NCBI GenBank assembly: GCA_028821195.1
Contig: JAPPHB010000020.1
Span: forward strand, 1-64,000
Reading direction: 5' to 3'
Source: Gammaproteobacteria bacterium
GTDB lineage: Bacteria > Gemmatimonadota > Gemmatimonadetes > Longimicrobiales > Gaopeijiaceae
Length of the DNA: 64,000 nt
The notes beneath the pieces were generated by a model. It ran no database searches and was not told where the DNA came from. It saw only the letters and a list, made by a program, of their open reading frames with translations. Made by a program: the position numbers and the translations under genes. Positions 43,876 through 51,330 of this stretch are shown one piece after another. Position 1 is the first letter of the stretch. Each line of letters begins with the position of its first letter.

Positions 43876-44844
43876 TCAGGGCGCTCGGTCTTCGAGGATG
43901 GCCGCGAGGACGCGAGCGTCGATGTTGCCGCCCGACACCACCGCGACGATCGGGCCGTCGCCGACGCCGGGAAGACCCGCCAGTCCCGCCGCGACCGCCG
44001 CCCCGCCCGCCCCCTCCGCGACCACGTGCGCGCGCTCGGCGAGCAGCCGGATCGCCCCGCAGACGTCCTCGAGCGACACGACCCGCGACCCCGCCAGGAG
44101 CGCGCGGGCCAGCGGCCACATCGCGGGCAGCAGGCCGGCGCCCCCGATCCCGTCCACGAACGACCGCGTGTACGCAACGTCCACCGGCCGGCCCGCCCGG
44201 AGCGACGCCGCCAGGGGGGCCGCCGTCTCCACTTCGGCCGCGAACACCCGCGCGTCCGGCCGGAGCGCCCGCACGGCCGTGGCGATCCCGCAGGAGAGCC
44301 CGCCCCCGCCGAACGGAACCACCACCGCGCGCACCCCCGGCAGGTCCTCCACGATCTCGAGCCCGATGGTGCCGTTGCCGGCGATCACGGCCGGGTCGCT
44401 GACCGGGTGGACGAAGAAGCCGTCCTCGCCCGGATGGCCGTGGTCGCGCAGGACCGTCCACCACTCGGCGAACGGTACCGGGACGGCGGTTGCTCCCAGC
44501 CGGGCGATGGCGTCCAGCTTGGCCGCGGGCGCGGTGTCCGGGACGATCACCCGGCAGGGGATCCCGCGCCGGCCGGCCTCGTACGCGACCCCCTGGGCCA
44601 TGTTGCCGGCGCTTCCGGTGTAGACCCCGCGCGCCAGCCGGGCGCGGTCGGCGAGCGCCATGGCGTTGGCGGCCCCCCGGATCTTGAACGACCCGATGGG
44701 CTGCAGGCACTCGAGCTTGAGCCACACCTCGGCAGACGCCCCTGCCGCCTCCAGACGCACCAGCGGCGTGCGGATGGCGGCTCCGGCGATGCGCTCGCGC
44801 GCAGCTCGGATGTCGGCCAGGTCGATGGGGCCGACCGGCTTCAT
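43876..44844 (-). CDS. Threonine/serine dehydratase family PLP enzyme
   Basis: The 322-aa protein is chosen to start at ATG 44844; a GTG at 44901 would add 19 residues and overlap the upstream gene. It has the PLP-lysine motif PIGSFKIRGA, substrate loop TGSAGNMAQG, glycine-rich phosphate loop PFGGGGLSCG, and C-terminal VVSGGNID. These indicate fold type II, close to catabolic threonine ammonia-lyase or serine racemase. There is no C-terminal ACT domain, so no isoleucine feedback is expected. The neighbouring creatininase-family and proline dehydrogenase genes suggest amino-acid catabolism. Confidence 0.85.
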   Translation of the reverse strand: MKPVGPIDLADIRAARERIAGAAIRTPLVRLEAAGASAEVWLKLECLQPIGSFKIRGAANAMALADRARLARGVYTGSAGNMAQGVAYEAGRRGIPCRVIVPDTAPAAKLDAIARLGATAVPVPFAEWWTVLRDHGHPGEDGFFVHPVSDPAVIAGNGTIGLEIVEDLPGVRAVVVPFGGGGLSCGIATAVRALRPDARVFAAEVETAAPLAASLRAGRPVDVAYTRSFVDGIGGAGLLPAMWPLARALLAGSRVVSLEDVCGAIRLLAERAHVVAEGAGGAAVAAGLAGLPGVGDGPIVAVVSGGNIDARVLAAILEDRAP

Positions 44845-44893
44845 CCCGCGGCAGCCCCCGGACGAACCCGCCTCTCGCGGTGCCCGCGCGGAT

Positions 44894-45658
44894 TCATCCA
44901 CGGACTGCCCGGAACGCGGCCACGATGCCTTCCGCCGCGCGGGCGATGCACCGCTCCCCGATCTCGCGGCTCATCCCGCGGGGGTCGCCGAGCACGCCGT
45001 TGAGCGTGACCGCGCGCAGTCCCTCCTCGAAGATTCGCTCCGCCAGCGCCGCGTCGAAGCCGCCGACGTACCCCGCCTCGGCCAGCTCCTCACGCACCAG
45101 GTCGGGCCGGATGCACAGCATCTCGGAGCTTTCGGCGATGTCGGCGTGACCTCCCACGCGATCGTCGAGGCCGGGCGCCACCTCCCGCACCGCACCCTGC
45201 CACAGCCCCACGAACTCGAGCAGGTCGGTATATGCGTGCACCGCGCAATCGGGGGCGCCGGCGGCCCGTAGTTCGTCGAGCATGGCCGCCAGGGGCGCGA
45301 AGTTGCCTCCGTGGGACGGCACAAGATAGACGGTGCGGAAGCCGTGGCGAGCGAGGCTGCCCACATAGTCCACGCAGATGGCCTTGAGGGTGTCCGTGCT
45401 CACCGAAATCGTGCCTGGAAACGCCATGTGGTGCTCAGAGCAGCCCACACGAATCGTGGGGCCCACGAGACTGCGCCCCAGACGGCGCGCCACCTCGAGC
45501 GCGAGCCGGTCGCCACGCGCCGCGTCCACCAGCAGCGGCAAGTGAGGGCCGTGCTGTTCGATCGCCCCCACGGCCACCACGACCGAGGTGAATCCGCCAG
45601 CCAGAGCCCGTTCCACCTCGGGCCAGGTCATCTCTTCGAGGAGAAGGGTGTCCGCCAT
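44894..45658 (-). CDS. Creatininase family amidohydrolase
   Basis: The 254-aa protein starts at ATG 45658. Family motifs AVGAIEQHGPHLPLLVDA, GCSEHHMAFPGTISV, PSHGGN and the late GGHADIAESSEML supply the Glu, His and Asp zinc ligands. The family includes creatininase, MftE peptidase and FAPy deformylase. No mycofactocin partners are present, so the substrate is unassigned. It precedes the dehydratase gene on the same strand. Confidence 0.85.
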   Translation of the reverse strand: MADTLLLEEMTWPEVERALAGGFTSVVVAVGAIEQHGPHLPLLVDAARGDRLALEVARRLGRSLVGPTIRVGCSEHHMAFPGTISVSTDTLKAICVDYVGSLARHGFRTVYLVPSHGGNFAPLAAMLDELRAAGAPDCAVHAYTDLLEFVGLWQGAVREVAPGLDDRVGGHADIAESSEMLCIRPDLVREELAEAGYVGGFDAALAERIFEEGLRAVTLNGVLGDPRGMSREIGERCIARAAEGIVAAFRAVRG

Positions 45659-45869
45659 GCCCCAACCTATGCGGAGAAGAGGCATGTCTCCAGATCAAAG
45701 GCGGAGCCTGGGACGCGGGGTGCACGCCGGTCAACCGACTTGGCCGACCTGAGCGGGCCGGATATACTGCCTCACTCTCGTGCCACATCAGGGAGCAATC
45801 CAGAATGCCCGACGAAGCCGATCCCGAGCCGCGATCTCGTCGCGTGCGCACCCCGGAGCGGAACTAGCC

Positions 45870-46790
45870 ATGCTGCGCCAGGTTCTGCTCTGGGCCTCCG
45901 AAAACGCATGGATGGAGCGGCAGATGCGCCGTCGCTCGTTCGCACGCCGGGCGGTGTCGCGCTTCATGCCGGGCGAGACGGCCGACGCGGCGCTGGGAGC
46001 GGCCCGGGGACTGGCCGGGCACGGCATCTCGACAGTGTTCACCAAGCTCGGCGAAGCCCTTGAGGACCGGGACGAGATCGAGAGGGTGGTACGGCACTAC
46101 CTGAACCTGATCGACCGCATCGCGGCGGAGCAGCTACCCAGCCAGATCTCCATCAAGTTGACTCAGCTCGGCCAGGACCTCGGCGCGGAGGTTGCGCAGG
46201 CCAATCTGGAGCGGCTGGCGGCGGCCGCCGCCGCGCAGGGGGACGTCCTGTGGGTGGACATGGAGGCGTCGCCGTACGTCGACGAGACCCTGGACATCTT
46301 CACCGCCACGCTGGCTCGATTTCCCGACCTCGGTCTGTGTGTGCAGGCGTACCTGTACCGCACGGCCGCGGACGTGGAGCGGCTGCTCGCGCTGGGAGCC
46401 CGTCTTCGGCTGGTGAAGGGGGCCTATCAGGAACCGGCGGAAATCGCCTGGCCCCGCAAGCCGGATGTGGACGAGAACTTCATGGTCCTGACCCGGCTCA
46501 TGCTCGAAGGCGCGAATCCGGCCGCGCCCCACGGCGTCGCAACCCACGACACCGTCCTGCTCGGCCGCATCCTGGAGGAGGCGCGGGGAATGGGACTGCC
46601 CCGGGATGCGTTCGAAGTGCAGATGCTCTACGGGATTCGAACGCGGGAACAACTGGCGCTGAGGGGGCGCGGCATCCCGGTTCGGGTTCTCGTGAGCTAC
46701 GGTCCTCACTGGTATCCGTGGTACATGCGTCGCCTGGCGGAGCGGCCCGCCAACCTGGGATTCGTCATCCGCAGTGTCTTCACGCGATAG
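45870..46790 (+). CDS. Proline dehydrogenase
   Basis: The 306-aa FAD enzyme of the monofunctional PRODH type oxidises proline to pyrroline-5-carboxylate. Motifs: ISIKLTQLG, LRLVKGAYQEP, EVQMLYGIR and the substrate-binding YMRRLAERPANLGF. ATG 45870 is chosen by domain start, with CGGAGCGGAAC upstream. It is divergent from the creatininase gene. No P5C dehydrogenase is visible in the window. Confidence 0.9.
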   Translation: MLRQVLLWASENAWMERQMRRRSFARRAVSRFMPGETADAALGAARGLAGHGISTVFTKLGEALEDRDEIERVVRHYLNLIDRIAAEQLPSQISIKLTQLGQDLGAEVAQANLERLAAAAAAQGDVLWVDMEASPYVDETLDIFTATLARFPDLGLCVQAYLYRTAADVERLLALGARLRLVKGAYQEPAEIAWPRKPDVDENFMVLTRLMLEGANPAAPHGVATHDTVLLGRILEEARGMGLPRDAFEVQMLYGIRTREQLALRGRGIPVRVLVSYGPHWYPWYMRRLAERPANLGFVIRSVFTR

Positions 46791-48438
46791 GGATCTCGCC
46801 GTCGAGGGTCTTCGGGCGAACCTGCGCGCGGCGGGGATTCCCGCGCGGGAAGAGGACATCGAGCGCGTGGTGGAGGAGGGCATCCCCGACCGGGCGGTGG
46901 CCTTTCGCGCCCTGCTTGCGGCCACGGGCGACGATTGCATACCGGACTCTCTGTCGGGGTGGTCGCTCGCCGGATCCGGGGCAGATGAGGAGGGGAAGGG
47001 CGTCGCGAGGTCGGCCGCTGGCCCGCCCCAGACCACTGCTCAGTCCCCATCCGCTGCTCAAGCGCGACCGCAGCCTGCGCTCTGGCCCTCGACCATCGCC
47101 GAGCTGGCGCCGCTGGTGCGCGCCGGTGCGGTGTCTCCGGTAGAACTCACCGAGCAGGCGCTGGCCCGCATCGAGGAGGACGACGGCCGAGCCAACGCCT
47201 TCCAGCTGGTACTGGCGAAGGAGGCGCTGGCGGCGGCGCGTGTCGCGGAGGAGGAGGTGCGGCGCGGGGATTGGCGCGGTCCGCTGCACGGGATACCCGT
47301 CGCCGTCAAGGATCTCCTGGCCATGAAGGACACGGTCACCACGTCCGGATCGAAGGTCCTTGCCGATCACGTCACCGACCACGACGCGGCGGCGGTGGAG
47401 CGCCTGCGCGCGGCGGGGGCGGTCATCGTGGGCAAGACCCGGCTGTCGGAATTCGCGTACTGGCCGGGGTCGACCAACCCGCACTACGGCCCCACCCCCA
47501 ACCCCCGGGACCCGACCCGCGACGCCGGCGGATCAAGTAGCGGCTCGGCGGCGGCGGTCGCGCGCGGCATGGTGTACGCGGCCCTGGGCACAGACACGGG
47601 CGGTTCGATCCGCATTCCGGCGGCGCTGTGCGGGGTGGTGGGCCTCAAGCCCACCTTCGGTCGCGCAAGCCTGCACGGCTGCATGGCGCTGGCGTGGTCG
47701 CTCGACCACGTGGGTCCGCTGGCGCGCAGCGTGGAGGATGCCGCGCTCATGATGGCCGCCATCGCGGGACCCGATCCGCGCGACCCCCGCACCCGGCCGG
47801 CTCCTCCCTTCGCGGTGGCGGGCTCGCCCGGCGATCCGCCCGGAGGCACGGGCCGCCTGCATCCCGACCTGCCCGGCGTCCGCGTCGGCGTGCCCCGGGA
47901 CCTGCACCTCGCCACGCCGCTTCAGGAAGCCGCCGCGCGTTCGTGGGCGCGCGCCAACCGTGCGCTCGAGCAGGCGGGTGCAACCCTGGTGGAGGTCGAC
48001 CTCGACGAGATCCACATGCTGCGCCAGGTCGCCGTGCTCACGCTGGGCGTGGAGGCCGCCGCGCATCACGCGCCGTTGCTGAGGGCCCACTACGACGACT
48101 ACGGCGAGTTCTCCCGTGGCCGCCTGGTCGCCGCCTTCACCTTCTCGGCCCAGGACTTCCTCGGCGCGCAGCGGCTCAGGCACTGGATCCGAATGCGCTG
48201 GGATGCCGCGTGCCGCCACGTGGACCTTCTGAGCTTGCCCTGCCAGCCCGGCGTGGCCCCATTGTTGGATATGCCCGCCTCCACCGACCTCACGAATCTG
48301 TTCAACGCGCTCGGCTGGCCCGCGATCAGCGTACCCCGCGGCGAAGGCGAACGCGGCCTGCCGCTCGCGGTGCAGCTCGCGGCGAAGCCCTGGGACGAGG
48401 CCACGCTCCTGCGCGCGGCCCGGGCGGTAGAGGCATGA
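46774..48438 (+). CDS. Amidase signature enzyme with N-terminal extension
   Basis: The 554-aa protein starts at GTG 46774, overlapping the proline dehydrogenase by 17 bp. The first 105 residues are an extra helical region (VEGLRANLRAAGIPA...VVEEGIPDRAVAFRAL) plus a Pro/Gln linker. The amidase core has catalytic Lys in PVAVKDLL, cis-Ser in GTDTGGSIRIP, and the nucleophile region DAGGSSSGSAAAVA. There is no signal peptide, so it is cytosolic. GatA is unlikely because no gatB or gatC is near. The substrate is unknown. Confidence 0.82.
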   Translation: MSSRDRDLAVEGLRANLRAAGIPAREEDIERVVEEGIPDRAVAFRALLAATGDDCIPDSLSGWSLAGSGADEEGKGVARSAAGPPQTTAQSPSAAQARPQPALWPSTIAELAPLVRAGAVSPVELTEQALARIEEDDGRANAFQLVLAKEALAAARVAEEEVRRGDWRGPLHGIPVAVKDLLAMKDTVTTSGSKVLADHVTDHDAAAVERLRAAGAVIVGKTRLSEFAYWPGSTNPHYGPTPNPRDPTRDAGGSSSGSAAAVARGMVYAALGTDTGGSIRIPAALCGVVGLKPTFGRASLHGCMALAWSLDHVGPLARSVEDAALMMAAIAGPDPRDPRTRPAPPFAVAGSPGDPPGGTGRLHPDLPGVRVGVPRDLHLATPLQEAAARSWARANRALEQAGATLVEVDLDEIHMLRQVAVLTLGVEAAAHHAPLLRAHYDDYGEFSRGRLVAAFTFSAQDFLGAQRLRHWIRMRWDAACRHVDLLSLPCQPGVAPLLDMPASTDLTNLFNALGWPAISVPRGEGERGLPLAVQLAAKPWDEATLLRAARAVEA

Positions 48439-48851
48439 GGAAGACCTGGGCGGTCGCCCTGCTGCTGGCAGTTGCCTGTGGCGACAGCCCTTCCGGCCCG
48501 CGGGACATCCCGGAGGTAACCGGGCAGCTCGAGCCCGCCGCTGTGCCGGCGGGATACGAAGGCCCCGCGGATTTCGCCGGCTACCGCCACGCCTTCAGGG
48601 GGCAGCTCAACCGGGCCGGGATCGGTGTCGGGCATCTCTTTCCGGAGGCTGGCGGCCTGGACCGGGTGCCCTGGATGTGGATTGGCTGCTACGTCCGGGA
48701 GAATGCGGAAAGCCCCTACATGAGCATCGATCCGGTCGAAGGATCGTCCTCGCCATGCGGCTTCAGATGGCACCGGGACCACCTGGATGGGGTTGTCCAG
48801 TCGCCGCACACTCCGCTGTGGGAGGCGCTGGTCGTCGTGATCATGCTCTGA
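48435..48851 (+). CDS. Small lipoprotein
   Basis: The 138-aa product has a lipoprotein signal (LLLAVAC). Its ATG overlaps the amidase stop (ATGA, 48435-48438). The mature part has two Cys (GCYVREN and SSPCGFRW) and several Trp residues, and no known domain. Its 3' end overlaps the convergent hldA gene by 11 bp. Confidence 0.65.
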   Translation: MRKTWAVALLLAVACGDSPSGPRDIPEVTGQLEPAAVPAGYEGPADFAGYRHAFRGQLNRAGIGVGHLFPEAGGLDRVPWMWIGCYVRENAESPYMSIDPVEGSSSPCGFRWHRDHLDGVVQSPHTPLWEALVVVIML

Positions 48852-49866
48852 CCGGCCAGGCTTCGAGCGCGCGGGCCACCTCCCCGGGCGCGGCAGTGGC
48901 GGCTCCCCGGCGCCCGATGACAACTGAGGCGGCCGCGTTCGCCAGCACGGCAGCGACGAGGATGTCCGTGCCGGCCGCGAGCGCGAGCACCAGCGCGCTC
49001 GCAACCGTGTCGCCCGCCCCGGTCACATCCGCCACCTCTCCCTCGCGGGCGGGCGCGATGTTCCGGCAATGCCCCGCGCGCACGAAGACGCTCATCCCCC
49101 GGCTTCCGCGCGTGACCACCATGGCGCGCGCGTTCAGGAGGCTCAGCAGCTCCTTTCCGGCCGCAGTCACGTCGGCGTCGCTGCGAAGGACGCGGCCGAG
49201 GACCCCCGCCAACTCCTCTTCGTTCGGGGTGGCCACCGTCACGCCCTGGAACTCGGACAGCTGATAGCGAGAGTCCGCGCACGACGGAATGTTCCTGCTG
49301 CGCGCCGCCTGGATTAAGCAGGAGCGCACCGGCGACGACAGGGTCGAGTATCCGTAATCGGAGAACAGTACCGCGTCCACATCGGAGACAAGCGCGCGAG
49401 CGCGCCTGACGAGGTGGTCGATCCGGCTCGAGCCGTACTCCTCTCCCTTGTCGATGCGCAACACCTGCTGCCTGGCGGCGTTGGCGGCACCCGCGAGAAT
49501 CCGCGTCTTGGTGACCGTGGGCCGCTCCGGATCGCGCAGAATCCCGCTGGTGTCGATGCCGCCCGCCCGCAGCAGCTCGACCACCCCATTGCCTTCCCGG
49601 TCTTCCCCCACCAACCCGAGCGGTACCGGTTCTCCGCCCAGCGCGAGCACGTTGCGCGTGGCGTTGCCGGCGCCCCCGAGGTTGGTATGGGCGCTCTCGT
49701 GCTCGAGGATGACCACGGGAGCCTCGCGGGACAGGCGGGTGGACCGGCCGACGACGTAGCGGTCCAGCAGGAAGTCGCCGGCCACGAGGATTCGGCGGCC
49801 GGCAAGTGCGTCGACGCTCCTGCGGGCCACTTCGCGCGCGCGCTTCAACCGGTCGTCGGGAGCCAT
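48841..49866 (-). CDS. hldA: D-glycero-beta-D-manno-heptose-7-phosphate kinase
   Basis: The 341-aa PfkB-family kinase has GDFLLDRYVVG and HTNLGGAGNATRNVLALGG at the N-terminus and the anion-hole/catalytic motif VTGAGDTVASALVLAL. Only the kinase half of HldE is present; the C-terminal nucleotidylyltransferase domain is absent, so the adenylyl transfer must be encoded elsewhere. AGGAGG precedes ATG 49866. It lies 7 bp downstream of gmhB; both serve ADP-heptose synthesis for LPS core. Confidence 0.85.
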   Translation of the reverse strand: MAPDDRLKRAREVARRSVDALAGRRILVAGDFLLDRYVVGRSTRLSREAPVVILEHESAHTNLGGAGNATRNVLALGGEPVPLGLVGEDREGNGVVELLRAGGIDTSGILRDPERPTVTKTRILAGAANAARQQVLRIDKGEEYGSSRIDHLVRRARALVSDVDAVLFSDYGYSTLSSPVRSCLIQAARSRNIPSCADSRYQLSEFQGVTVATPNEEELAGVLGRVLRSDADVTAAGKELLSLLNARAMVVTRGSRGMSVFVRAGHCRNIAPAREGEVADVTGAGDTVASALVLALAAGTDILVAAVLANAAASVVIGRRGAATAAPGEVARALEAWPVRA

Positions 49867-49873
49867 GTCCTCC

Positions 49874-50470
49874 TCAACTCGCGTCTTGGGGCAGCGCGGC
49901 TGCGATCGCGCGCGCAGCCGCGAGCAGGTCGTCGCAGATCAGGTCGGGCTCGACGCGCCAGCGGTGGCGCTGGTACTCGATCTGGCCGCGCCCGTACCCG
50001 GTGCGCAGCAGAATCCCCCTCGCTCCCGCGGCATGCCCGGTCTCCACATCCGTGATCATGTCCCCGACCATCCACGAGGAACCCAGTTCCACCCCGTGCT
50101 CGCGCGCCGCCAAGTGCAACATCCCCGGAAGGGGCTTGCGGCAGTTGCACACCGCCGGCCGTCCCTCGGGAGGGAGATGCGGACAGTGGTACACGGCTTC
50201 CACGCAGGCCCCCTCGCGCGCCAGCCCGTCGACCAGGCGGCGGTGCACCTCGCTCAGCACGTCCTCGGTGAAGTACCCGCGCGTGATCCCCGACTGGTTG
50301 GTGGCCACGAACACCCGATAGCCGGCCCGGTTGAGCAGGCGGATTGCCTCGGCCGAGAAGTCGTGCAGGCGGAAACGGTCGGGATGATTGATGTAGCCCA
50401 CTTCGCGCGCGACCGTGCCGTACAGGTCGAGGAAGACGGCTCCCGGAAGGCATGTGCGGGCGGCGGACAT
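49874..50470 (-). CDS. gmhB: Heptose-1,7-bisphosphate 7-phosphatase-like HAD protein with altered motif I
   Basis: The 198-aa HAD-IIIA protein has the GmhB zinc module (YHCPHLPPEG...CNCRKPLPG), ATNQSGITRGYF and the motif IV region VGDMITDVETGHAAG. Motif I, normally FLDRDGT, reads FLDLYGT: the nucleophile Asp is kept but the general-acid Asp at +2 is Tyr. This may lower or change activity. It is co-transcribed with hldA. A TATACT -10 lies 9 bp before the ATG with no SD, so translation may be leaderless. Confidence 0.8.
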   Translation of the reverse strand: MSAARTCLPGAVFLDLYGTVAREVGYINHPDRFRLHDFSAEAIRLLNRAGYRVFVATNQSGITRGYFTEDVLSEVHRRLVDGLAREGACVEAVYHCPHLPPEGRPAVCNCRKPLPGMLHLAAREHGVELGSSWMVGDMITDVETGHAAGARGILLRTGYGRGQIEYQRHRWRVEPDLICDDLLAAARAIAAALPQDAS

Positions 50471-50478
50471 GATGCGAC

Positions 50479-50484
50479 AGTATA
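50479..50484 (-). promoter_or_regulatory. Putative -10 box for gmhB-hldA
   Basis: TATACT on the minus strand (5/6 match) ends 9 bp before the gmhB ATG. The -35 position at 17-bp spacing is GC-rich and poor. The predicted transcript would begin at or within a few bases of the ATG. Confidence 0.4.
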
Positions 50485-50547
50485 CGGCGCACGGCCAGAA
50501 GGGGGCAGTCCCGCCCCGGGCGCGGTGCTCGCGAACGCGCGCGAGAC

Positions 50548-50576
50548 TGGAACGACGGGTCTCCCGCTCCTACATT
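50548..50576 (+). promoter_or_regulatory. Putative promoter for tRNA-Ala
   Basis: TGGAAC (50548-50553), 17-bp spacer, TACATT (50571-50576), with the tRNA starting 12 bp downstream. Matches are 3/6 and 4/6. Confidence 0.35.
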
Positions 50577-50587
50577 CCTGCCTCTTC

Positions 50588-50660
50588 GGGGCCATAGCTC
50601 AGTCGGGAGAGCGCCTGCTTTGCACGCAGGAGGTCGCCGGTTCGATTCCGGCTGGCTCCA
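50588..50660 (+). tRNA. tRNA-Ala (anticodon TGC)
   Basis: A 73-nt cloverleaf: acceptor GGGGCCA pairs with TGGCTCC (one G-T), the D arm lies around GCTC...GAGC, anticodon stem CCTGC/GCAGG with loop TTTGCAC (anticodon TGC at 50621-50623), T arm GCCGG-TTCGATT-CCGGC, discriminator A. The 3' CCA is not encoded. Confidence 0.97.
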
Positions 50661-50687
50661 TTGACCATCTGAGCCGGAAGGACATTT

Positions 50688-50714
50688 CGGTGGCGACCGC
50701 CGGTTTGTTTTATT
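50688..50714 (+). terminator. Intrinsic terminator after tRNA-Ala
   Basis: Stem CGGTGG-CGA-CCGCCG (one G-T pair) is followed at once by GTTTGTTTTATT. This is the clearest intrinsic terminator in the window and ends the tRNA transcript before hicB. Confidence 0.7.
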
Positions 50715-50837
50715 GCTCTCGGACCGGGCAGCGGACCACCGCGCCCGGACATGTCCGGAATCGGTATTGTATCGACCCTCCAACTCGTGGAGGTGGCCTT
50801 GGGCCAGAGCGGCAACTCCAATCGCAAGGAGGCAGTT

Positions 50838-51059
50838 GTGGACCTGCAATGCACGGCGGTGTTCCGGAAAGTTCCCGAGGGCTACATCGCCTTCATCGAA
50901 GAATTCCCCGGTGCCAACACCCAGGGCGCCTCCCTTGAGGAAGCTCGAGCGAATCTTCGGGAAGCCGTCGCGCTGGTGGTCGAAGCCAACCGGACCCTGG
51001 CCCGCGAGGACGCCGGCGGGGATGCGGTCATCAGAGAGCCGATCACCGTCACGGCGTGA
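50838..51059 (+). CDS. hicB: HicB family antitoxin
   Basis: The 73-aa protein starts at GTG 50838 behind AAGGAGGCAGTT. It has the short HicB fold: FRKVPEGYIAFIEEFPGANTQGASLEEARANLREAVALV. It lacks a C-terminal DNA-binding domain, as in the minimal HicB class. Its stop overlaps the start of the hicA remnant (GTGA). With a broken toxin partner it may be a relic or an orphan antitoxin. Confidence 0.82.
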   Translation: MDLQCTAVFRKVPEGYIAFIEEFPGANTQGASLEEARANLREAVALVVEANRTLAREDAGGDAVIREPITVTA

Positions 51060-51181
51060 AGCGCCGGGACCTGCTGCGGCACCTGACAGAACACGGGTGC
51101 GCCTTCCTGCGGGAGGGTGGGAACCACACCCTCTACATCAACCGGATGGCCAAGAAGGTTTCGACGATTCCCGGGCACTGA
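51056..51181 (+). pseudogene. hicA: Truncated HicA toxin
   Basis: From GTG 51056 the frame encodes 41 residues matching the start of HicA (KRRDLLRHLTEHGC, LREGGNHTLYIN with the catalytic His, then KVSTIPGH) and stops where intact HicA would continue PRHREI and a final helix of about 20 residues. The next frame carries ALNVLV, reminiscent of that helix, then also stops. Loss of the last strand and helix should abolish folding, so the toxin is probably inactive. Confidence 0.7.
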
Positions 51182-51330
51182 ACGTGCTGGTGTAGCAAGG
51201 CGGGCGGTCCATCGCCGGCTCTGCAGCAACCCTCCATTTGGTGCCATTCTCCGGTCGATCGATTACGTTGCTCGCTCCACGTCCGGGGCCCGCCGGCCCG
51301 ACCGTCGCAACGACCCGGTGACCTGAGCCC

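Noticed and set aside
48435-49866. Bifunctional HldE
   Set aside because: Only the PfkB kinase domain is present. No nucleotidylyltransferase HxGH motif follows before the stop.
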